A program made the position numbers and the translations under genes. A stretch of DNA of 64,000 nucleotides from Haliscomenobacter sp965225875. GTDB taxonomy: Bacteria; Bacteroidota; Bacteroidia; Chitinophagales; Saprospiraceae. The notes under the pieces are model-generated. The model was given only the letters and a program-made list of their open reading frames with translations, was not told where the DNA came from and made no database searches. The stretch spans positions 992,001 to 1,056,000 of the forward strand of contig NZ_CBDDBS010000003.1 of NCBI RefSeq assembly GCF_965225875.1. The letters are read 5' to 3'. Below, in pieces: positions 32,490 to 41,819 of the stretch (positions are counted from its first letter, which is position 1; the number at the start of each line of letters is the position of its first letter).

Positions 32490-32520
32490 CAAAGGTACGA
32501 TTTTTATCGTACGTTGCAAG
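32490..32520 (-). promoter_or_regulatory. blaI promoter with BlaI-type operator
   Basis: On the minus strand, CTTG (32520-32517), 19 bases, then TACCTTTG (32497-32490) match TTTG-N19-TAnnTTTG with one mismatch. The perfect palindrome GTACGAT-TTTT-ATCGTAC occupies 32495-32512, covering the -7 element and part of the spacer. Bound repressor would block polymerase. Confidence 0.75.
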
Positions 32521-32663
32521 TAGTAGCTTTATTTTTTTCAAAAAAGTTTAAAAATATAGGCTTTTCGGGCGCTTTCATCCAAGTTCTATCCAGGAAAATC
32601 GAAATTTCAAGCTTTTTTGTGCATAAAAACTATTAATTTGCGCCAACAGAAATGTAAAGACAC

Positions 32664-33215
32664 ATGCAGAAAAGTTTACAAGCGCTTTTTGGCGTTCACC
32701 ACGGGTTGGACGAAAAGAGCGTCAATTTTTTAACCCAAGCCTTAGAGAAGAACAACCTTCCCGGTTTCGACTACATCGAGTTCAAACAATCCATTGGCAA
32801 TCTGGGTAGTTTAGGGATGGATGAACCCACCATGTTCAAGTCAGCTTATGCTACGGCTGCAACGGTTGGTTTGACCAAGGAGAAATTGTTAAAAACTGCC
32901 GAGCACTACAAAAATATCCTGACCACTGAAAAAACGCAGTTTGATGCAGCCGTGCAAAAGCAGGTCGATCAAAAGGTGCGATCCAAGCAGGTGGAGGTAG
33001 AAAAACTTCGGAAAATGATCGAGGAGCATCAAGCCAAGATCAAGGAACTGGAAGGTAAAATCGCTGCTGCTCAATCTACGGTTGAACAAGCCGATGACTT
33101 GATCGAAGCCGAGCTGGCCAAAATCGAAAACACCAAAAATGGGTTCGATACCACCTTGCGCGCCTTGATGAACGAAATCGATCGCGATATTCTGAACATT
33201 CAACAATATTTGTAA
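32664..33215 (+). CDS. Coiled-coil protein of unknown function
   Basis: This 183-residue cytoplasmic protein has no signal peptide. Residues about 1-80 are globular (FLTQALEKNNLPGFDYIEFKQS). From about 85 to the end there is a long heptad-rich coiled coil (VDQKVRSKQVEVEKLRKMIE, ELEGKIAAAQSTVEQADDLI). It is followed 47 bases later by a membrane-anchored coiled-coil protein, and the two probably act together, perhaps on the membrane. I do not recognise a named family. Confidence 0.75.
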   Translation: MQKSLQALFGVHHGLDEKSVNFLTQALEKNNLPGFDYIEFKQSIGNLGSLGMDEPTMFKSAYATAATVGLTKEKLLKTAEHYKNILTTEKTQFDAAVQKQVDQKVRSKQVEVEKLRKMIEEHQAKIKELEGKIAAAQSTVEQADDLIEAELAKIENTKNGFDTTLRALMNEIDRDILNIQQYL

Positions 33216-33262
33216 TTTTGAGCGGACTCAAGAATTGAGTGCCACCAAAAACTCACCTAATC

Positions 33263-34291
33263 ATGGCTGACGTTAAGTTTGAAAATCCCGAATTTAAACC
33301 AAAATCATTCTGGTCTCGTCCAGAAGGCACTACGGGTGCCATTTTTGGACTGGCTATTTTAGCAGGAGTAGGTTACCTTATTGCCAGCAATATTACTTTC
33401 CTCATTGGATTAGCTGCCAACACACTTACTTTGGCGCTGATGATTGTTGCATTAGTCGCCTTGTTGTATATGGTGCTCGATCCCAAGATGCGCACCCTCA
33501 TTTGGTACATGTACAAAAGTGTGATGCGCTGGGTAACTGGCATGTTTGTGACCATCGACCCAATCGGTATCCTCAAGAACTACATCGAAGACCTGGAGGA
33601 CAATCTGGCTAAAATGCGCAAACAAATTGGCGTTTTGCGTGGTCAAATGCGCCAGATGACCACCCTGATCGAAGACAACAACAAGGAGATTGAGTCGAAT
33701 ATGCGCCTTGCTGCTGTTGCTCGTGATCAGGACAAAGATCAACAAATGCTGTTGGCTTCCCGTAAGGCTGCCCGCTTGAAGGAAAGCAACGAGAAATACG
33801 CTGCCTTGCACCAAAAAATGGAGATCCTGTACCGCATCCTTTCGAAGATGCACAGCAACTCCGAAGTTTTGTTGGAAGACACCAAGGATCAGGTGAAGGT
33901 GAAGGAAATTGAGCGCAAAGCCATCCGTACCTCCCACTCTGCCATGCGTTCGGCCATGAGCGTAATCAGCGGCGATCCCGATAAACGCGCGATGTTTGAT
34001 GCTGCCATGGATGCCATCACCGAAGATGTGGCCAACAAAGTAGGTGAAATGGAAAACTTCATGGAGATGTCTTCCAAGTTGATGGATTCCATCGATCTCC
34101 AAAATGGTATGTTCGAAGAACAAGGTATGGCCATGTTGGAAGATTGGGAGAAAAAGAGCACCTTGATGCTGATGGAAGGCTCCGGTAAAACTTCTTCTGC
34201 TGAATCTTTGGATCTGGATAGCTTCAAAAGCCGCCCGGAGAAAGAAGCGAAAGGGGATGGAAATGATTACAGCAATCTTTTCAATAACTAG
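33263..34291 (+). CDS. Membrane-anchored coiled-coil protein, PspA-like in character
   Basis: This 342-residue protein has two adjacent N-terminal membrane helices (GAIFGLAILAGVGYLIA and LTLALMIVALVALLYMVL). A long helical region follows (NYIEDLEDNLAKMRKQIGVL, MRLAAVARDQDKDQQMLLAS, KYAALHQKMEILYRILSK) that resembles PspA/IM30 coiled coils in composition. The C-terminus is charged and poorly ordered. The ATG at 33263 is used; an in-frame GTG 24 bases upstream lies in the gap after the preceding gene. A terminator follows the gene. A role in membrane shape or stress is only a suggestion from layout. Confidence 0.7.
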   Translation: MADVKFENPEFKPKSFWSRPEGTTGAIFGLAILAGVGYLIASNITFLIGLAANTLTLALMIVALVALLYMVLDPKMRTLIWYMYKSVMRWVTGMFVTIDPIGILKNYIEDLEDNLAKMRKQIGVLRGQMRQMTTLIEDNNKEIESNMRLAAVARDQDKDQQMLLASRKAARLKESNEKYAALHQKMEILYRILSKMHSNSEVLLEDTKDQVKVKEIERKAIRTSHSAMRSAMSVISGDPDKRAMFDAAMDAITEDVANKVGEMENFMEMSSKLMDSIDLQNGMFEEQGMAMLEDWEKKSTLMLMEGSGKTSSAESLDLDSFKSRPEKEAKGDGNDYSNLFNN

Positions 34292-34312
34292 TAAGCAAAA
34301 AGCGAAAAAATA

Positions 34313-34356
34313 AAGGGGGAATGGCGATTGTGTCGCTTTTCCCCCTTGTTTTTTTA
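34313..34356 (+). terminator. Rho-independent terminator
   Basis: AAGGGGGAA and TTCCCCCTT enclose a short loop and are followed by a seven-T run, 20 bases after the stop at 34291. Confidence 0.8.
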
Positions 34357-34488
34357 ATCCGCTTCCTTAGATGCCCCTTAGGTGCCTTTGGTTTCTTAGG
34401 TGGTGAAAAAGAAAAAACTTGCTCCGCAAGGAGCTTTTCACCACCTAAGAAACCAAAGGCACCTAAGGGGCACCTAAAGTAAGCGGAT
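34357..34488. repeat. Long near-perfect hairpin (family B, copy 2)
   Basis: Arms of about 50 bases (ATCCGCTT at the left edge, AAGCGGAT near the right edge) contain GGTGCCTTTGGTTTCTTAGG. The loop carries a small stem (CTTGCTCCGCAAG). It sits between two convergent genes. Confidence 0.85.
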
Positions 34489-34494
34489 ATTATT

Positions 34495-37400
34495 TCACAA
34501 CTCGGTTTTGGCTTTCAGGGTGGCTAAATACTCTACCAAGTCGACCAGTTGTTGCTCATTAAAACCTTTGTAGAGCCCTTCTGTCATCAAGGATTGGGGC
34601 ATTTCTTCCATTTTTTGCACATCGGCCATGGGGTATGACCGGGAAGTACCACCCATGATCCGCAACTTCAACTCGCTAGCCGTTTTGCTTTCCACTATGC
34701 CTTGCACTGTTGAGCCATCCTTCAACGCCACATTAAAACCCTCGTAACCATAGTTGATTCCAGAGGAAGGATAAATGATCGCATTATAAAGCGCCCCTTT
34801 GTCCAGTTTGGAGCCAATTTCGGTCAAAGCGGGACCAAAATTCACGCCACTAGCTCCCACCTTATGGCAAGTTGCACAATGTTGCAAAAAGACCGCCTTG
34901 CCCGATGCTACTTTGCCACTTCGGCCTTCCAGCACCGCCACCGGAGGCAAATCACTTCCCATTTCCTTTTGCTTTTTGGTCAATAATTCCCGTGACTTTT
35001 TGCGCACATCGGTGTTCCAGGCTCCAGCCAGCGATACCAAACCTTGCATCGCCAAGACCTCGGGCACCTGATTTTTTTCAAACAAACCCAACAGATAAAT
35101 TTGCCCGTCCCAAGTACTATTAAGGCAATTTAGCGCTGCCCGCCGAACTGCAAGCGGGTTGCTTTCAGCCAGGTATTGCTGATAAATTTTGAACAAAGCA
35201 GGATCATTAACCGGTGCCAGTGCGTACAGAATTTGTTGCGCTTTTGACTCATCTGCACCTTTGAGTTGTTGCAGCAAGAGTGGCATACCTTTGTTGGCAA
35301 CCAAAAGACTGGCGGCTTGGCCACGCAGGGCTTCATCCTTGTTTTCCAGCGCCATTTTGAGCAACTTGTCGTTCTGGTTTTTGACTTGCAAGCGGCCTAA
35401 AAGGTCGAGGTACTCCACGCTGCCTTCCAGTTTGGGCAATACCTGTTCGGCCAAAGATTTTAGTGTGGTCGACTGTTGATAATAAGCTGGATCAATCGAA
35501 AACAGGGCCAGGATATTGATGGAATCCTGCATTGGGTGTTGGGCTTGCGTCAGACTCTCGATCAGGTCATTTTTAGTTGAATCCGCATGAAAATGCAAGG
35601 CCCGGAAGTACTGTCGCAAGTCAAAGGCTTTGATCCTTGGATCCAGGATCATCTCTTTCAATAATGGCAGCGCCTCTTTGGAACGGCTGCGCCAAACCAG
35701 GTTTTTGCCCGCCTCTGTATTCCATCCTGAACCAACTTTCTTTTTCCAGGCTGAAAATCGACTATCAGCTTGCAGGTCAGAACCTATGCCCAAGGCTTCC
35801 AGGTACCAACGATCTTGCCCATCGTACTGACTGGCCAAATCTGCCCATATCTTATCGGCCTCAGCACCTTTGGCGAAGCGCAAAGCTAGCGCGGCTTCGC
35901 GTCGAACCTGGGCCGAAGGGTCTTTGGTCACACTTTTAGCCAATTGAGCGATTTGATTGGGCAACACCTGTCGGGCCAAACGTAAACCCACGATGCGAAT
36001 ATCTGGATCAATGTCCTCAAGGGCTGCTTGTACATAAGTTTGGGCCTTCCCTTTCATTTTACCCAAAATCCACAAGGCGCGGGCCCGTACCCGGGAATTG
36101 GTGCCATTCCAGAGTTTGAGCAAACCCGCTTCAGCACTGGTTCCCATGCTGCGCAACGCATTCGAGGCTTTGGCTTGGACGGCGAGATTGGGATTCTGGA
36201 GTGATTCAATGAGCTGACCTTCGGTTTCAAAACCGGGAATGGCTTTTTCTGGCTGGTATTTGCGGCCTTTTTTGCCCGCGCTAACCCGAAATATCCGCCC
36301 ACGGCCAGTGTCTCCAAATTTGTGACCTCCTACCGCGGGATCGTACCAGTCAGCAAAAAAGACCGAGCCATCCGGGGCCACTGTTACATCTGAAGGACGG
36401 CACCATTGGTCTTTACTTTTGACCAAATTGAGCACTTCGGCACTGTAGCCAGCGCCATTCGACTTAGCCGGATAAGCGCGCACGACATTGTGCCAAGCCT
36501 CAGCGTGGAGCGGCTGATTGTGGAAGGCCTCGGGGAGCATCTCCCCTTCGTACACCGTCATTCCGCAAGGGGAACCAGAACCGGTTTGTAAAAGATTGGG
36601 CACCACGCCTGGGTCATTCAAATGCCAGTGACGCAAGGGGATTTCAGATTCCAGGTTGATCCGGCGATCGCCCCACCAGGCACCGGTCATTTGATCCGTG
36701 TAGCCGTAGTTGCCGTATTCCATGACGTAGTTGATACGTACACCCATGTTGCCATCGTCGTCGTTGTCGGATTGCCAAAGGGTGCCATAGGAATCGGGGG
36801 CTACTTCGTAGTTGTTGCGGAAATTGTGGGCCAATACCTCCAGGTTGCTGCCATCGGGGTCGCAGCGAAATACCATACCCTGGCGATAGGGCGCGCCCTG
36901 GTCATTCACCGCGTTGCCACTTAGGTCCATCACGGGTTTGCCATGGCGATCCATGATTTGTCTGCCATTGTTGCCAAAGTTGAAGTACATTTTGCCATCG
37001 GGGCCTTGCACAAAGGCGTGTACAGCGTGGTCGGATTGCACGCCGCTGAGCCCGGTGAACAGGGTATCTCTTTTATCGGCTTTGTCATCACCATTGGTGT
37101 CACTCAACAAAAACACATAAGGGCTGCAAGAAACTATGGCCTGATTGTCTACCGCCCAGATGCCAAGTGCAGCATTGACGTCGGTGCCTTGGTAAAACAC
37201 GGTGCTTTTATCGGCTTGGGCATCGCCATCAGTATCTTCGAGGATGAGGATGCGGTCGCCTTCTTTGCGTTCGGGGTTTTCGGGGTTGTGGGTATTGCGG
37301 TAGTTCAGGGCTTCACAAACCCACACGCGGCCTCGTTCGTCAATGTGCATGTTGGTGGGGTTGATCAGCATGGGCTCGGAGGCGAAAAGGGTTATATCGC

Positions 37401-37545
37401 AACCATCGGCTACCTCCATACCGTAGACGGCGTTTTCAGCGAGGCGTTTGGCGGGTTCGTCCAGTTTGTCAAAATCGATGGAAGGAGCAGGAGGGGCACA
37501 GGCGACGAGCAAAGCGAGCAGTGCGCAGTAGGCAAGTTGTTTCAT
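34495..37545 (-). CDS. PVC-type dehydrogenase/HEAT/cytochrome c lipoprotein
   Basis: This 1016-residue lipoprotein (lipobox LLVAC) has an N-terminal beta-propeller of the membrane-bound dehydrogenase family (DITLFASEPMLINPTNMHID, VWVCEALNYRN, FADWYDPAVGG). A central HEAT-repeat region follows (about residues 450-900, many RxxAxxAL units). The C-terminal cytochrome c domain has the heme motif CATCHK (FLQHCATCHKVGASGVNFGP). Such proteins are found in Planctomycetes and Bacteroidota and are thought to oxidise sugars or alcohols and pass electrons to the heme. The substrate is not evident. It stands alone between a repeat hairpin and the Roco gene. Confidence 0.88.
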   Translation of the reverse strand: MKQLAYCALLALLVACAPPAPSIDFDKLDEPAKRLAENAVYGMEVADGCDITLFASEPMLINPTNMHIDERGRVWVCEALNYRNTHNPENPERKEGDRILILEDTDGDAQADKSTVFYQGTDVNAALGIWAVDNQAIVSCSPYVFLLSDTNGDDKADKRDTLFTGLSGVQSDHAVHAFVQGPDGKMYFNFGNNGRQIMDRHGKPVMDLSGNAVNDQGAPYRQGMVFRCDPDGSNLEVLAHNFRNNYEVAPDSYGTLWQSDNDDDGNMGVRINYVMEYGNYGYTDQMTGAWWGDRRINLESEIPLRHWHLNDPGVVPNLLQTGSGSPCGMTVYEGEMLPEAFHNQPLHAEAWHNVVRAYPAKSNGAGYSAEVLNLVKSKDQWCRPSDVTVAPDGSVFFADWYDPAVGGHKFGDTGRGRIFRVSAGKKGRKYQPEKAIPGFETEGQLIESLQNPNLAVQAKASNALRSMGTSAEAGLLKLWNGTNSRVRARALWILGKMKGKAQTYVQAALEDIDPDIRIVGLRLARQVLPNQIAQLAKSVTKDPSAQVRREAALALRFAKGAEADKIWADLASQYDGQDRWYLEALGIGSDLQADSRFSAWKKKVGSGWNTEAGKNLVWRSRSKEALPLLKEMILDPRIKAFDLRQYFRALHFHADSTKNDLIESLTQAQHPMQDSINILALFSIDPAYYQQSTTLKSLAEQVLPKLEGSVEYLDLLGRLQVKNQNDKLLKMALENKDEALRGQAASLLVANKGMPLLLQQLKGADESKAQQILYALAPVNDPALFKIYQQYLAESNPLAVRRAALNCLNSTWDGQIYLLGLFEKNQVPEVLAMQGLVSLAGAWNTDVRKKSRELLTKKQKEMGSDLPPVAVLEGRSGKVASGKAVFLQHCATCHKVGASGVNFGPALTEIGSKLDKGALYNAIIYPSSGINYGYEGFNVALKDGSTVQGIVESKTASELKLRIMGGTSRSYPMADVQKMEEMPQSLMTEGLYKGFNEQQLVDLVEYLATLKAKTEL

Positions 37546-37726
37546 GTTTGTTTATTCTGATGTTGGTGATGGGATGAAAATAGGGAGAAAAGAGGATAGT
37601 GGTGTTTTTTTTGGGGAGATTTTTGCGCTTGGAGACCATGTGTGTTGTAGAGGATAATTTGGACGCCATTGTGATTTTTAAATTGGAAATAAAATAGATA
37701 TTTTGTGAAGAAAAAAACTTGATCCT

Positions 37727-40204
37727 ATGTCGGAAGAAGCTCAGTGGCGCATCAAAATGGCTTTAAAAAATCAAGCCAAGAGCCTGGATTTAAGCTATTG
37801 TAATTTAGTGGCATTACCCAAAGACTTAGAAGCCTTGATTTTATTAGAGGAATTAAGTCTGTATGAAAATAGTAATTTAAGTGATTTAAGCCCCCTGGCC
37901 AACTTGCAGAACTTGACTTCGCTTTCCGTTTTCAAGACTCAAGTGAGCGATTTAAGCCCCCTGGCCAACCTGCAGAACTTGACTTCGCTTTACGTTTACA
38001 ATACCCAAGTGAGCGATTTAAGCCCCCTGGCCAACTTGCAGAACTTGACTAAGCTTTACGTTTACAACACCCCAATCAGCGATTTAAGCCCCCTGGCCAA
38101 CTTGCAGAATTTGACTACGCTTTACGTTTTCAAGACCCAAGTGAGCGATTTAAGCCCCCTGGCCAACCTGCTGAACTTGACTTCGCTTTACGTTTTCAAC
38201 ACCCTAATCAGCGATTTAAGCCCCCTGGCCAACTTGCAGAACTTGACTTCGCTTTCCGTTTACAACACCCTAATCAGCGATTTAAGCCCCCTGGTCAACT
38301 TGCAGAACTTGACTTCGCTTGACGTTTCCAACACCCCAATCAGCGATTTAAGCCCCTTGGCCAACTTGCAGAACTTGACTAAACTTTCCGTTTTCAACAC
38401 CCAAGTGAGCGATTTAAGCCCCCTGGCCAACTTGCTGAACTTGACTTCGCTTTACGTTTTCAACACCCCAATCAGCGATTTAAGCCCTTTAAAATTAATC
38501 ATAGAGAAAGGAATTTTTGTACACAATGAAGGATCCACAAATAAGAAAGGAATTTTTGTAAAGGACTGCCCTTTAATCAATCCTCCCCTTGAGATTATTG
38601 TAAAGGGCAACGAAGCCATCCTTCGGTATTGGGAACAAATTGAACAACAAGCGGGAACCGTAGAACTTTACGAAGCCAAACTCATTATCGTTGGTGAAGG
38701 AGGCACCGGAAAAACCACCCTTTTTGAAAAGCTCAAAGACTCAAATCATCAGGTGGGCAATACCCCGGAAACACATGGTATCAACATCCACGAAGGGCTA
38801 CCTTTTCAACACCCGCACATTGGTGAAAACATTTTTCACGCCAACCTCTGGGACTTTGGTGGGCAGGATTTACAATACATGACCCATCAATTTTTTCTCA
38901 CCCCCCGGGCATTGTACGTCCTGATGATGGATGCCCGTCGGGAGTCACCCAATCTGGCTTATTGGCTCAAGATCATTGGTTTATTGGGGCGAGAAAGTGA
39001 AGATGCCGTGGAAAAAGTGAAATTGTTATTGATTTTCAACAAACGGAGTAATAGCACTGGTCAACCACAATACCAAGACATTTTAAAATTTTATGAAGAA
39101 AGTATTGATGCCTATTTCCTGGAAGTAGATTTTGCGCTCAATGACTACCGTTTTGAAAATCTTCAAAAAGTCGTCTATGAACATTTGGTAAACCTGCCTA
39201 TTGTCAAATCCCAATTGCCACGTTTGTGGAAAGATGTCAGGGAGGATTTGCGGGTCGAGTCCAAAAATGAAAACTATATTTCTACTCGCCGCTTTGCAGA
39301 AATCTGCTCAAATTACAAAATTGACCAAGAGGCAGATCAATGGTTACTCAGCGGCTATTTGCATCAGTTAGGCTCTCTTCTTCATTTCCAAAACGATCGA
39401 GGCTTACGTAGTTGGGTTATTCTCAATCCCCAATGGGCGGTGGATGGAGTCTACAGTTTTTTAACTGATGAAACCATCATAGGCAATTACGGCCATTTCA
39501 AAGAATCAGCATTTATCCAATTGCTCGTCGGTAAAGGCTATTCTCGTGAAGGTGCAGATTTGATTTTGCAACTCATGACCAAGAATAATTTCGACATTTG
39601 TTACGAAGCCAGTTTTGGGAGTTATGTAGCTGCACAATTGCTACCGGATACAGCCCCGGAATATCCCTGGTTCCCCAAAAACGTCCTACAATTCCGTTAC
39701 CAATACAAAATCATGCCCAAAGGTTTGATGTCGCGCTTGATTGTGCGGCTCAGTGCTGACCTCGACCGACATCCCGAGACCAACAAACAAATCGTCTGGA
39801 AAAAAGGGGGCGTTTTTCGACTAAAACTCAAAGAAGGTGAATGTCGGGTACGCCTACGCGAAGACGATGCCGAATCCAAAGCGGGCCTGCGGCAAATTCT
39901 CGTCGATGTTATTGGGGAAGCTGCTGCGCGTAAATACGCCTTGCATAAAATCCGCGACGAAGTGGATGACCTGCACCGCAAATGGTTTCGCAATCTCAAA
40001 CCGGATGAAATGGTGCCATGTTGTTGTTCGGAATGTATTGTCAGTGAGGAGCCACAACTCTACAAATTGGAAAACCTGCTCAAAAAAAGTACAAAACGCA
40101 AAGACACCAGCTGCGACTCTTCTGGTGAGGATGTACTCATTCAAACCCTGCTGGAAGGCATTTACGATGACCAGGAAATATACAGCATGAAGCGTGAACG
40201 TTAG
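37727..40204 (+). CDS. Roco-family protein (LRR-Roc GTPase-COR)
   Basis: This 825-residue protein has an N-terminal leucine-rich-repeat array (residues about 52-255, nine 22-residue units). A Roc GTPase domain follows, with P-loop GEGGTGKTT (323-331), switch region WDFGGQDLQYM and base motif FNKRS in place of NKxD. The COR dimerization domain follows (about residues 500-730, with LSGYLHQLGSLLHF and WVILNPQWAVDGVYSF). The C-terminus carries a cysteine cluster (VPCCCSECIV, then TSCDSSGEDV) seen in bacterial Roco proteins. Bacterial Roco proteins are GTP-switched scaffolds of unsettled purpose, some linked to conflict or cell-death systems. The next gene encodes a TIR-CHAT protein, which supports a signalling pair. 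The start is ATG 37727 with no clear promoter. Confidence 0.9.
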   Translation: MSEEAQWRIKMALKNQAKSLDLSYCNLVALPKDLEALILLEELSLYENSNLSDLSPLANLQNLTSLSVFKTQVSDLSPLANLQNLTSLYVYNTQVSDLSPLANLQNLTKLYVYNTPISDLSPLANLQNLTTLYVFKTQVSDLSPLANLLNLTSLYVFNTLISDLSPLANLQNLTSLSVYNTLISDLSPLVNLQNLTSLDVSNTPISDLSPLANLQNLTKLSVFNTQVSDLSPLANLLNLTSLYVFNTPISDLSPLKLIIEKGIFVHNEGSTNKKGIFVKDCPLINPPLEIIVKGNEAILRYWEQIEQQAGTVELYEAKLIIVGEGGTGKTTLFEKLKDSNHQVGNTPETHGINIHEGLPFQHPHIGENIFHANLWDFGGQDLQYMTHQFFLTPRALYVLMMDARRESPNLAYWLKIIGLLGRESEDAVEKVKLLLIFNKRSNSTGQPQYQDILKFYEESIDAYFLEVDFALNDYRFENLQKVVYEHLVNLPIVKSQLPRLWKDVREDLRVESKNENYISTRRFAEICSNYKIDQEADQWLLSGYLHQLGSLLHFQNDRGLRSWVILNPQWAVDGVYSFLTDETIIGNYGHFKESAFIQLLVGKGYSREGADLILQLMTKNNFDICYEASFGSYVAAQLLPDTAPEYPWFPKNVLQFRYQYKIMPKGLMSRLIVRLSADLDRHPETNKQIVWKKGGVFRLKLKEGECRVRLREDDAESKAGLRQILVDVIGEAAARKYALHKIRDEVDDLHRKWFRNLKPDEMVPCCCSECIVSEEPQLYKLENLLKKSTKRKDTSCDSSGEDVLIQTLLEGIYDDQEIYSMKRER
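37880..38473 (+). repeat. Nine tandem 66-bp leucine-rich-repeat units
   Basis: Each unit encodes SDLSPLANLQNLTSLYVYNT plus two residues; the spacing is exactly 66 bases. Units differ mainly at a few surface positions (S/Y/D, F/Y, K/N, QV/PI/LI) while the nucleotide sequence is otherwise nearly identical. This points to recent duplication or gene conversion. Confidence 0.9.
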
Positions 40205-40274
40205 AGAGACATAGCTACCCACATTCCCTCAAGCTTTAAAAGTATTGTGTTCCTTACGTTTTTTCGATTCTAAT

Positions 40275-40305
40275 TTTCGCCCCATTCAAAAAAAAACTAT
40301 CTTTG
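40275..40305 (+). promoter_or_regulatory. Promoter of the TIR-CHAT gene
   Basis: TTTC at 40275-40278 and TATCTTTG at 40298-40305 are 19 bases apart and match TTTG-N19-TAnnTTTG with one mismatch. The ATG is 25 bases downstream, so the gene can be expressed independently of the Roco gene. Confidence 0.6.
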
Positions 40306-40330
40306 AAAACTGGTAAAAAAACTCCATTTC

Positions 40331-41704
40331 ATGCCAAAACGAGTATTCATCGGATCCGCCCAAGCAGACGCCTCCCACGTAGAGACCCTAAAAAAACACT
40401 TCAAATTATATGAGCGCCAAAACCTGATCCAAATCTGGGATGAAAGTATGATCATCCCTGGCGAAGTGCGTAACAGCAAGATTGAAGAAGAGTTACATTT
40501 AGCCGAGATAATATTGTTGTTAATCAGTTCGGATTTATTGGCTGAAGATTTCATTTGGGGTACTGAAATGAATAAAATTTTGGAAAAGGTCAAACGCAAG
40601 GAAGTTCAACTCATTCCCATTCTGGTGCGGCACAGTGACTTTGCAAACTCTCCTTTTGCCATCTATGCCGCCGTACCCGATCGGGATAAACCCATCAGCA
40701 ATTACAACAACAAAGACGAAGCCTGGACGATTGTTGTCGAACAGATCAAACGCAGCATTCAATCCAGACCGACTCCTTCCCCTGAGCCTCAAAATTCAAT
40801 ACAAAGCATGATTCCTCAAACCCTCATTGACGATGTCAACAATTTAATTGGAAAAGGACATACAGACAAGGCACTCGATGCCATCATTCGTTGGGCTCAT
40901 GCCAACAACCAAAGCCAATTAAAAAGTGACGCGTCGATCATCAAATCCAGCTTAGAAACCCTCAAGCGGAATGAAATGTTGGGGATGTTGTCGTTTGCGG
41001 AAGCCGGAAGGGAGTCCACTAAAATCAATTTCAGTATAATGAATCTGTTGAAAATAGATTTGAACCCTCCAAAAACCATCGAACCTCCGATTGCTGTGCC
41101 TCCCGTTGTTTCTTCAACCTCCAATGACAAGTTGAAGATTCTGATGCTTACCGCCAATCCAGCAGGCAGCTATCAACTTGAGTTGGAAAAAGAACATTCT
41201 CGCATCACCAAAAAACTTCAAGAAAAAACGGAACAATTTTCATTGGTTGTCCATCATGCCGTCAACAATACTGAATTCAAAGAATTAAATGAAATAGCAA
41301 AACCCAATATCCTGCATTTCTCGGGGCATGGCGATTCGGATGGGATCATGTTACAAAATGACGATAAAAATGGGTCTAAGCTACTCACTGCAAATGCTTT
41401 GGATGCATTGTTTGAGTATTTTATCGATGAAGGTATTCTTTTTAAAGCGGTGGTACTTAATGCCTGCTACTCTGAGGACCAAGCTAAAGCAATTGCCAAT
41501 CACGTCCCTTATGTTATTGCCAGTACAACGGCAATAAGTGATGAAGCTGCCATTGCGTTTAGCGTCGGGTTTTATTTCAAATTAGATGCCCAAGGGGGAA
41601 ATATTGAACAATCCTTCAGGTCTGGCAGGACCCAGGCAGTGACCACTGGTGCTGAAAAGTCATATTTTGCTTTGTTTAAAGGTGGTGAAAAAATAGAAGC
41701 TTAA
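40331..41704 (+). CDS. TIR-EAD11-like-CHAT protein
   Basis: This 457-residue protein has three parts. Residues 1-150 form a TIR domain (KRVFIGSAQADASHVETLKK, ILLLISSDLL), with Glu79 in DFIWGTEM at the place of the catalytic glutamate of NAD-cleaving TIRs. Residues about 165-255 resemble an effector-associated adaptor (EAD11-like: LIGKGHTDKALDAIIRWA to INFSIMNLLKI). Residues about 265-457 are a CHAT caspase-like peptidase, with His333 in HFSGHGDSDG and Cys379 in VVLNACYS forming the dyad. Both effector folds appear intact. It follows the Roco gene by 126 bases and has its own promoter. An immune or regulated-death function is inferred from domain content. Confidence 0.85.
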   Translation: MPKRVFIGSAQADASHVETLKKHFKLYERQNLIQIWDESMIIPGEVRNSKIEEELHLAEIILLLISSDLLAEDFIWGTEMNKILEKVKRKEVQLIPILVRHSDFANSPFAIYAAVPDRDKPISNYNNKDEAWTIVVEQIKRSIQSRPTPSPEPQNSIQSMIPQTLIDDVNNLIGKGHTDKALDAIIRWAHANNQSQLKSDASIIKSSLETLKRNEMLGMLSFAEAGRESTKINFSIMNLLKIDLNPPKTIEPPIAVPPVVSSTSNDKLKILMLTANPAGSYQLELEKEHSRITKKLQEKTEQFSLVVHHAVNNTEFKELNEIAKPNILHFSGHGDSDGIMLQNDDKNGSKLLTANALDALFEYFIDEGILFKAVVLNACYSEDQAKAIANHVPYVIASTTAISDEAAIAFSVGFYFKLDAQGGNIEQSFRSGRTQAVTTGAEKSYFALFKGGEKIEA

Positions 41705-41819
41705 GCTTTAATATTATTGAAAAATTGAAAAAGATGTAAGCGTACATTCACTTTTTTCTATTCTCCCTCATGCAACCATTTCCCCCTGTTTTTGTCCTTC
41801 CCACAAAACAGTCTAAAAT

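Noticed and set aside
37880..38473. Regular 66-bp repeats considered as a CRISPR array
   Set aside because: There are no unique spacers; the repeats are in frame and encode leucine-rich repeats.
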